Shown here piece by piece: positions 5,241-10,670 of a DNA stretch of 10,670 bases. Under the pieces are notes generated by a model that saw only the letters and a program-made list of their open reading frames with translations, searched no databases and was not told the DNA's origin. A program made the position numbers and the translations under genes. The stretch's first letter is position 1. Each line of letters opens with the position of its first letter. This stretch comes from Rickettsiales bacterium (GTDB lineage Bacteria; Pseudomonadota; Alphaproteobacteria; Rickettsiales; UBA998), in contig JAIEPI010000019.1 in NCBI GenBank assembly GCA_019749855.1, positions 1 to 10,670 on the forward strand. Reading direction: 5' to 3'.

Positions 5241-6866
5241 ATGCGTCCCTCTCGATTGATCTTCATTTGCCTACTCGCGCTTGTATTAGTCATGGCGGTG
5301 TCTCCTTTTTTTGCGCTGATTCGGGCATGGTTCCAACCGACGCTGCATAGCGGAGCCTTTCACGCAGAGCTACTTGTGGAGAATACGCTTGGCTCTTTGC
5401 AGCTTGTGTTCTCGGTGCTGGCATTAGCTTTGCCGATGGCACTGGCTGGAGCGTGGGCCGTGAGTCGCTATGATTTTCCATTGCGTAAAGTGGTTGATCT
5501 ATCATTGACGCTACCGCTTGCCATTCCGGGCTATCTGCTCGCCATTATATATGGGCAGACGCTGAGTAGCAGTGGTCCACTGCAAGTGATTATACGAGAG
5601 TACTGGCAGTTATCGTTTGGCGAGTATTGGTTTCCAGCCTTCCGCAGTCCCTTCGGTGCGGCGTGTGTTCTGGCGTTCGCCCTTTACCCGTATTCGTATA
5701 TCCTCTGCCGCGCCGCTTTTGCAGCGCAGTCCGAATCTATGACGCAAGCCGCACTCAGTCTGGGCTTGAGTATGCGATCAGCATTCTGGCGCGTGACCAT
5801 GCCGCTGATTCGTCCGGCATTGGTGGCAGGCGCGGCGCTGATTGCGATGGAAACACTTGCCGATTTCGGTGTTGTGTCGCTCTACGGTCTGCCCACATTT
5901 ACGACTGGAATTTACCGTAGCATGTTCGGCTTAGGCGATTCTGTATTAGCGATTCGCATGGCAGGGGTTCTCATGCTGGTGATCGGTGCGATGATCATCA
6001 TTGAAAAAAAAAGCCGCGCCTCACAGCGTGTGAATAATAACGAGACACATAATCCGCTGCAACGGTGTCAGCTGACGGGAATAAAGGGGTGGCTGGTATG
6101 TGCTGCATGTTGGTTGCCCAGTCTCATTGGCTTTTATATACCCATCATGGTTTTGCTCGCGTGGTCGGCGCATTACCAACATTATTGGCTTGATCCGCTC
6201 ACTTGGAGCGCGGCGCGGCACAGTATCGTGATTGCGACGTGTGTTGCTGCAATGGTGAGTGTGTGCGCTCTGGTGCTGACGTATCATACGCGCCAATCCT
6301 CATCATTTTTAGTCACTTCAGCGTTACGGCTTGCATCCTTAGGCTATGCGTTGCCTGGTACGGTCATCGCCGTATGTATTATGCTACCGCTCATTGCGTT
6401 TGACCGACAGCTCAGTGGTTTGGTGTCAGATATAACCGGAGAATTTCAGGGTTTAGTCATTACGGGCAGCATCTTTGCCATTGTATTTGCCTGTAGCCTG
6501 CGATTTTTTTCGCTGGGTCTGCATAGCATTGATGCAGGCATGCAGGCTATCACACCAACGCTGGATCAGGTGGCCCAAAGCCTAGGTGCCACATCATTTG
6601 ATGTGATGTGGCGGGTTCATGTTCCCATGTTGCGCTCGTCTTTTTTTATCAGCGCACTGATTGTCTTTGTGGATACGGCGAAAGAGTTGCCTGCCACTTA
6701 CGTGCTGCGACCGTTTAATTACGATACGCTGGCCATCAGGGCGTTTGCCATGGCATCGGATGAAAAATACTATGAGGCGGCACCCTCAGCACTTTTGCTT
6801 ATAGCTTTGGGTGTGGTGGCGATGATGATACTCGGACGCTACACGTCAAAACACTTCGCGTCCTGA
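5241..6866 (+). CDS. Ferric-iron-type ABC transporter permease, two fused domains (FbpB/AfuB-like)
   Basis: This is an inner-membrane permease of the Fe(III)-binding-protein-dependent ABC transporter class. The 541-residue protein contains two BPD_transp_1 domains in tandem, as is normal for FbpB/AfuB. Each half has about six hydrophobic helices (first half from residue 5 to about 255, second from about 283 to 535), joined by a polar linker at about 256-280. Both halves carry the EAA loop that docks the ATPase: QAALSLGLSMRSAFWRVTMP (169-188) and QVAQSLGATSFDVMWRVHVP (443-462). ETLADFGVVSLYGLPTFTTG (204-223) and KELPATYVLRPFNYDTLAIR (481-500) are typical of the iron(III) subfamily. The substrate could still be another oxyanion or metal. 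Neither the periplasmic binding protein nor the ATPase is adjacent within this window. The ribosome-binding site is weak. The gene converges on polA with 19 bp between stop codons. Confidence 0.88.
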   Translation: MRPSRLIFICLLALVLVMAVSPFFALIRAWFQPTLHSGAFHAELLVENTLGSLQLVFSVLALALPMALAGAWAVSRYDFPLRKVVDLSLTLPLAIPGYLLAIIYGQTLSSSGPLQVIIREYWQLSFGEYWFPAFRSPFGAACVLAFALYPYSYILCRAAFAAQSESMTQAALSLGLSMRSAFWRVTMPLIRPALVAGAALIAMETLADFGVVSLYGLPTFTTGIYRSMFGLGDSVLAIRMAGVLMLVIGAMIIIEKKSRASQRVNNNETHNPLQRCQLTGIKGWLVCAACWLPSLIGFYIPIMVLLAWSAHYQHYWLDPLTWSAARHSIVIATCVAAMVSVCALVLTYHTRQSSSFLVTSALRLASLGYALPGTVIAVCIMLPLIAFDRQLSGLVSDITGEFQGLVITGSIFAIVFACSLRFFSLGLHSIDAGMQAITPTLDQVAQSLGATSFDVMWRVHVPMLRSSFFISALIVFVDTAKELPATYVLRPFNYDTLAIRAFAMASDEKYYEAAPSALLLIALGVVAMMILGRYTSKHFAS

Positions 6867-6885
6867 GTTGCACATGGCTTATGAG

Positions 6886-9723
6886 CTAGTGAATCTCGCC
6901 CCAGTGCTCACCGATCCCGACATCAGCCACCAACGGAATAGAGAGCTCCGCCGCCTGTTCCATAGTCCGTTTGATGATGGGGCATAAGGTCGCCTCTTCT
7001 TCCTGTGCAATCTCAAACACCAATTCATCATGCACCTGAAGCAGCATACGTGAGTGAACCTGCTGCGCCTGCATCTGACGATCAATGGCTATCATCGCCC
7101 GCTTAATGATATCCGCCGCCGTGCCTTGCAGCGGTGCATTAATCGCCGCGCGTTCAGAGAATTGGCGTATTGAGCCATTTTTATCGTGAATGCCTTTGAT
7201 GTAGCAACGACGCCCAAACAAGGTGCGCACATAGCCGTGCTCACGCGCTTCCATTTTGGCGCGCTCCATATATTCACGAATGCCCGGATATTGCTCAAAA
7301 TAGATGGCAATATAGCGCGCCGCTTCTTCACGCGTGATGCCCAAACGCACGGATAGCCCATGCGCCGAGATACCATAAATAATGCCGAAGTTGATCGTCT
7401 TTGCACGCCGCCGCAGATCGCTGCTCACCTCATTCACAGGAACACCAAACATTTGAGCTGCGGTAGCCGCATGAATATCGCGCCCCTCACGAAACGCTTG
7501 CTTGAGGGGGGCAATGTCAGCGATGTGCGCTAACAGGCGAAGCTCGATTTGTGAGTAATCCGCGGAGAGCAGTTTAAAACCTTCCTCGGCCACAAAGGCG
7601 TCACGTATGCGCTTGCCTTGTGTGGTGCGTATGGGGATATTCTGCAAATTCGGATTGGATGAGCTTAAGCGCCCCGTAGACGTCACGGCGAGCGAAAAAT
7701 TCGTGTGCACGCGTCCAGTGCGCGGGTTGATTTGCTCCACCAATGCTTCGGTGTAGGTGCTGCGTAATTTAGTTAGCTGGCGCCACTCAAGAATCTTCGC
7801 TGGAAACACATGCCCCTGATCCACCAGATCTTCGAGTATTTGTGCGCCGGTGGCATAAGCGCCAGATTTTTTTGATTGCTTGCCGCCTGCCAGCTTCATT
7901 TCATCGAAAAGCACTTCCCCTAATTGCTTAGGTGAGCCGATAGTAAAACTTCTACCCGCCATCTGAAAAATATCGGCTTCAAGAATGCTGATATCGCGAC
8001 TAAACTCGCTGGATAGATTTTTAAGCACTGAAACATCCACTTTAATACCATGCGCTTCCATGCGTGTGATGACGGGAACCAGTGGCCGCTCCATGTCCTC
8101 ATAGACACTCACGAGTCGTTCAGAGATAAGTCGTGGTTTGAGAATCTCATGCAGCCTCAATGTAATGTCTGCATCCTCGGCGGCGTAACGGCAGGCATCG
8201 TCAAGCCCCACCAGATTGAAGCTCACGCGTTTTTTGCCGGTGCCAGTCACTTCGTCAAACGTCACTGGCTGAATGCCCAGATGCAAGCGCGAAAGCTCAT
8301 CCATGCCCTGCGTGTGCAGACCCGCAGACAAGCAGTAGGATAACAACATCGTATCATCAATCGGCGAAATGCGAATGTTATGCTGCGCCATGATGAGCGC
8401 ATCATATTTTATATTTTGCCCAATTTTTATTACGCTTTCATCCATCAGCAATGGCGCGATGAGACGCAGCGCTTCAGCGACCTCCATTTGCCCTGCCACA
8501 CGTGCGACAGGCGGCGCAAATAAATCATTCTGATGCCCTGATTCCTGCGCCGATTGATGGTTGAGTGGCACGTAACATGCGTGCCCTGCCTCAACACAGA
8601 GTGAAAAACCAACAAGATTGGCGCGTGTAGCGTCGAGTGAATCTGTTTCCGTATCAAATGCAACGCGCCCATGCTTTTTTGCCAGCGCGATCCATGCCGT
8701 CAACGCCTGAGCATCACGCACTAACTCGTAGCGTGTCGGCGGCGATGCTTTGGGCGGTGTGGTGGCAAGCGTTGAAGAATCAGCTTGCGCTGCATGTGTG
8801 AGCGATGGTTGTCCCGCAGACATTTGCGCGACCGCATCCTTTAGTCCGAATCGCTTATTAAAGCGCGTCACCAGTGAAGTGAAATTCTGCTCCTGCAGAA
8901 ACCGAACAAAGGTTTCCTGATGCATATCACGGCGCAATAATGTATCGAGCGCTGGCAAATTGGGACATTGCGTATCCAACGTGACGAGCTGCTTTGATAA
9001 TCGCGCCTGATCTGCAAATTTTAGCAAGCTCTCGCGACGTTTGGGTTGCGGGATTTCTGATGCTCGCTCAAGTAAGACGTCCAGAGAACCAAACTGTTGA
9101 ATTAATTCCGCCGCCGTTTTGGGGCCGATGCCTGGCACACCTGGCACATGATCACTCGCGTCACCAATCAGTGATTGCACATCAATGACTTTATCCGGCG
9201 TGACGCCAAATTTTTCCATCACCTCAGCAGCGCCTAACGCTTTGCCCTTCATGGCGTCATACATGTGGATGCCAGGCTGGATCAGCTGCATTAAGTCTTT
9301 ATCGGAGGACACAATGATGACTTCCATACCCACCGCATGCGCCTGACGCGCATAGGTGGCGATCACATCATCCGCCTCATAACCTGACAATTCAACCACA
9401 CTGAGATTCATGGCTTCTGTTGCTTGACGCACTAAAGCAAATTGCGGAATTAAATCTTCCGGCGCAGGTGGTCGATTCGCTTTGTATTCAGGATAAATAT
9501 CATGCCGGAAATTACGGCGCTCGGCGTCAAAGATGGCCGCTATGTGCGATGCATGTGTTTCCTCCAGTAATTTGGTCATGATATTCACATAACCAAAGAC
9601 CGCGCCCACTGGTGTGCCATCTCCACGTGTGAGTGGTGGCAGCTTATGATACGCCCGAAAAATAAATCCCGAGGCATCAATCAGCACCAAACGTTGCGAT
9701 TCTACTTGATTGTTGATGGACAT
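6886..9723 (-). CDS. polA: DNA polymerase I with 5'-3' and 3'-5' exonuclease domains
   Basis: PolA fills gaps and removes RNA primers during lagging-strand synthesis and excision repair. Using the start at 9723 the protein is 945 residues (E. coli 928). Residue numbers here add 13 for the longer reading from 9762. The FEN-type 5' nuclease (about 24-305) has FRAYH, GYEADD (128-132), SSDKDL (152-157) and GDASDHVPGVPGIGPKTA (200-217). A Pro/Ala/Thr linker (about 310-345) follows. The 3'-5' exonuclease keeps its acid residues, DTET (Asp370, Glu372) and AAEDAD (Asp530), so proofreading should be active. The polymerase has motif A DYSQIE (Asp735), an O helix with Lys788, Phe792 and Tyr796, and motif C VHDE (Asp912). 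The start is uncertain: ATGs at 9762, 9741 and 9723 all lack a well-placed ribosome-binding site; 9723 best fits the family N-terminus. Confidence 0.97.
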   Translation of the reverse strand: MSINNQVESQRLVLIDASGFIFRAYHKLPPLTRGDGTPVGAVFGYVNIMTKLLEETHASHIAAIFDAERRNFRHDIYPEYKANRPPAPEDLIPQFALVRQATEAMNLSVVELSGYEADDVIATYARQAHAVGMEVIIVSSDKDLMQLIQPGIHMYDAMKGKALGAAEVMEKFGVTPDKVIDVQSLIGDASDHVPGVPGIGPKTAAELIQQFGSLDVLLERASEIPQPKRRESLLKFADQARLSKQLVTLDTQCPNLPALDTLLRRDMHQETFVRFLQEQNFTSLVTRFNKRFGLKDAVAQMSAGQPSLTHAAQADSSTLATTPPKASPPTRYELVRDAQALTAWIALAKKHGRVAFDTETDSLDATRANLVGFSLCVEAGHACYVPLNHQSAQESGHQNDLFAPPVARVAGQMEVAEALRLIAPLLMDESVIKIGQNIKYDALIMAQHNIRISPIDDTMLLSYCLSAGLHTQGMDELSRLHLGIQPVTFDEVTGTGKKRVSFNLVGLDDACRYAAEDADITLRLHEILKPRLISERLVSVYEDMERPLVPVITRMEAHGIKVDVSVLKNLSSEFSRDISILEADIFQMAGRSFTIGSPKQLGEVLFDEMKLAGGKQSKKSGAYATGAQILEDLVDQGHVFPAKILEWRQLTKLRSTYTEALVEQINPRTGRVHTNFSLAVTSTGRLSSSNPNLQNIPIRTTQGKRIRDAFVAEEGFKLLSADYSQIELRLLAHIADIAPLKQAFREGRDIHAATAAQMFGVPVNEVSSDLRRRAKTINFGIIYGISAHGLSVRLGITREEAARYIAIYFEQYPGIREYMERAKMEAREHGYVRTLFGRRCYIKGIHDKNGSIRQFSERAAINAPLQGTAADIIKRAMIAIDRQMQAQQVHSRMLLQVHDELVFEIAQEEEATLCPIIKRTMEQAAELSIPLVADVGIGEHWGEIH

Positions 9724-9765
9724 ACGCGGTTTATAAGCCATCCTGCATTGGTTGCAACTCATTAT

Positions 9766-9769
9766 GGAG
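9766..9769 (+). promoter_or_regulatory. Ribosome-binding site of the carboxylesterase gene
   Basis: GGAG at 9766-9769 lies 7 nt before the ATG at 9777 and fixes that start. It falls within 50 bp of the divergent polA start, so the control regions of the two genes overlap. A weak promoter for this gene may be TTGATT (9706-9711) with TTTATA (9730-9735), inside the 5' end of polA. Confidence 0.6.
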
Positions 9770-9776
9770 ATTAGAT

Positions 9777-10421
9777 ATGCTTACCGGCCCTGAGAGAAAG
9801 ACATGCTCTGGTTTGCCAGCTCGCCATCTGGTGATTTTTGTGCACGGCTATGGTGCAAACGGAGATGATCTGATTGCACTCGCCGATGAGTGGAGTGAGT
9901 ACCTGCCAGACACACATTTTGTTGCACCGAATGCCCCCACCCCATTGGAAAACAGCTTTGGTGGTTTTCAGTGGTTTCCGATACGCGAAATTAGTGAGGC
10001 CGCCATGATGGATGGTGTGCAGTCTGTCACCCCCGCCTTTCAAGCGTTCATTGACGATCAACTGCTCAAGCATCATTTAACCATTGATCGCGTGGCGGTG
10101 GTTGGCTTCTCGCAAGGCACCATGCTCGCGCTTTATGCGATGCTGCGACGTGACAAACCCTGCGCAGCCATTATTGGCTATTCAGGCTTGCTGATGGGCA
10201 GTGCCAGCCTCGAGCAGGATGCGCGCTCAAAACCTCCGGTGTGCCTGATTCATGGCACATCGGATACAGTGGTGCCGTTTTCATTTATGGCCGATGCTGA
10301 ATCCGCCCTGAGAGATGCAGGCATAGAGGTTGAGGCGCATGCACGTGGCGGATTAGGACACGGCATTGATGCGGAAGGCTTGCAGCTTGCGAAAGAATTT
10401 TTACGTGCCAACTTAAAATGA
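9777..10421 (+). CDS. Alpha/beta-hydrolase carboxylesterase (phospholipase/carboxylesterase family, YpfH-like)
   Basis: The 214-residue cytoplasmic protein belongs to the small phospholipase/carboxylesterase branch of alpha/beta hydrolases, which hydrolyse short acyl esters or thioesters. The oxyanion-hole segment FVHGYGANGDDL is at residues 21-32. The nucleophile elbow GFSQG (110-114) gives Ser112, HGTSDTVVP (159-167) gives Asp163, and GLGHGID (192-198) gives His195, so the full Ser-Asp-His triad is present. FQWFP (64-68) and FIDDQL (91-96) are also family-typical. No signal peptide or membrane segment is visible. The start is set by GGAG seven nt upstream. The gene is divergent from polA and is followed by non-coding repeat-rich sequence. 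The true substrate cannot be told from sequence. Confidence 0.92.
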   Translation: MLTGPERKTCSGLPARHLVIFVHGYGANGDDLIALADEWSEYLPDTHFVAPNAPTPLENSFGGFQWFPIREISEAAMMDGVQSVTPAFQAFIDDQLLKHHLTIDRVAVVGFSQGTMLALYAMLRRDKPCAAIIGYSGLLMGSASLEQDARSKPPVCLIHGTSDTVVPFSFMADAESALRDAGIEVEAHARGGLGHGIDAEGLQLAKEFLRANLK

Positions 10422-10429
10422 AGCCAAAT
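10413..10429. repeat. 17-bp exact repeat, copy 2
   Basis: This copy of TTAAAATGAAGCCAAAT matches 2713-2729 exactly. It spans the esterase TGA stop (10419-10421), which overlaps an ATG at 10418 in the +1 direction. From that ATG the reading frame is only nine codons, too short to be called a gene. Confidence 0.6.
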
Positions 10430-10463
10430 AAAAAGACGCTGGAATAACAGTGTTTGTGTTTTT

Positions 10464-10535
10464 GTCAATGCGAGCTAAGCGAAGCAATCTATAGGACGCG
10501 ATGTATTGCCGCGTCACTGCGCTCCTCGCAATGAC
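10464..10535. repeat. Palindromic intergenic repeat (MITE/REP-like)
   Basis: The 72-bp stretch is bounded by GTCAATGCGAG (10464-10474) and CTCGCAATGAC (10525-10535), inverted copies with one mismatch in 11. The interior is partly self-complementary, with GCGAAGCAATC on the left answered by GTATTGCCGCG on the right. Sequences of this general form are common dispersed intergenic elements in alphaproteobacterial and other genomes; I am stating that from memory and have not searched. It carries no T-run and does not look like a terminator. Copy number in this genome cannot be judged from one window. Confidence 0.6.
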
Positions 10536-10600
10536 GAGTTACTCTTACGCATCCCGACTACTCGACACCCTCACCCCAACCCTCCCCCTTCTCCTTGTCA

Positions 10601-10618
10601 TCCCAGCGAAAGCTGGGA
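10601..10618. repeat. Perfect short hairpin with GAAA loop, dispersed-repeat-like
   Basis: TCCCAGC (10601-10607), loop GAAA, GCTGGGA (10612-10618): a perfect 7-bp stem with a GNRA-type tetraloop in the plus-strand RNA. It is preceded by TGTCA, matching a common form of bacterial intergenic repeat (TGTCATCCC...). A C-rich stretch at 10565-10593 (ACCCTCACCCCAACCCTCCC) between the two repeats also resembles a dispersed element. No coding sequence is visible from 10422 to the window end. Confidence 0.5.
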
Positions 10619-10670
10619 GGTAGATTCACATTTGAAGTGCAACGGTTGTTGTTGTGACCATAGTTCGTGT

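Noticed and set aside
6864..6888. Bidirectional terminator between the permease and polA genes
   Set aside because: Only 19 bp separate the stop codons and no stem with a T-run is present.
10418..10447. Nine-codon ORF overlapping the esterase stop (ATGA)
   Set aside because: It is far too short, and has no ribosome-binding site of its own or family match. It is noted only as part of the 17-bp repeat.

Overview
This window reads as ordinary chromosomal sequence from an alphaproteobacterium, with one small accessory-looking patch. The lineage call is inference. It rests on the character of the housekeeping proteins: an alphaproteobacterial-style DNA polymerase I with an extra loop in the 3'-5' exonuclease domain, an AFG1/ZapE ATPase, and a fused-domain ferric-iron permease. 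Intergenic palindromes of a kind often seen in alphaproteobacterial genomes add weak support. No sequence search was possible.

Layout. Positions 1-485 (minus) hold the first 161 codons of pantothenate synthetase (panC), cut by the window edge. Divergent to it is zapE (505-1683), followed by a well-formed tRNA-Val(GAC) gene at 1758-1834 with its own promoter. A compact type II toxin-antitoxin module, higB then higA (2515 down to 1844, minus), points at the tRNA and stops 9 nt from it. Its promoter and a pair of matched operator palindromes lie at 2529-2578. An AT-rich gene for an unrecognised two-helix membrane protein follows (2718-3281). Then come 288 bp without a gene.

The second half is gene-dense. 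A minus-strand pair encodes an exported intradiol-dioxygenase-fold protein (5105-4437) and a 3-mercaptopyruvate sulfurtransferase (4436-3570), joined by an abutting TAA-ATG. A ferric-iron-type ABC permease (5241-6866) diverges from them and converges on polA (9723-6886, minus). A carboxylesterase of the YpfH/phospholipase type (9777-10421) diverges from polA. The last 249 bp are non-coding and hold a cluster of dispersed-repeat-like sequences.

How the genes fit together. Most are unrelated housekeeping functions: CoA precursor synthesis, cell division or membrane-protein quality control, translation, DNA repair and iron uptake. The parts most worth a second look are the higBA control region, the unknown membrane protein beside it, and the dioxygenase-fold protein, which lacks two of the four classical iron ligands yet is translationally coupled to a sulfurtransferase. 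I found no CRISPR array, transposase, phage gene or clear novel multi-gene defence system.
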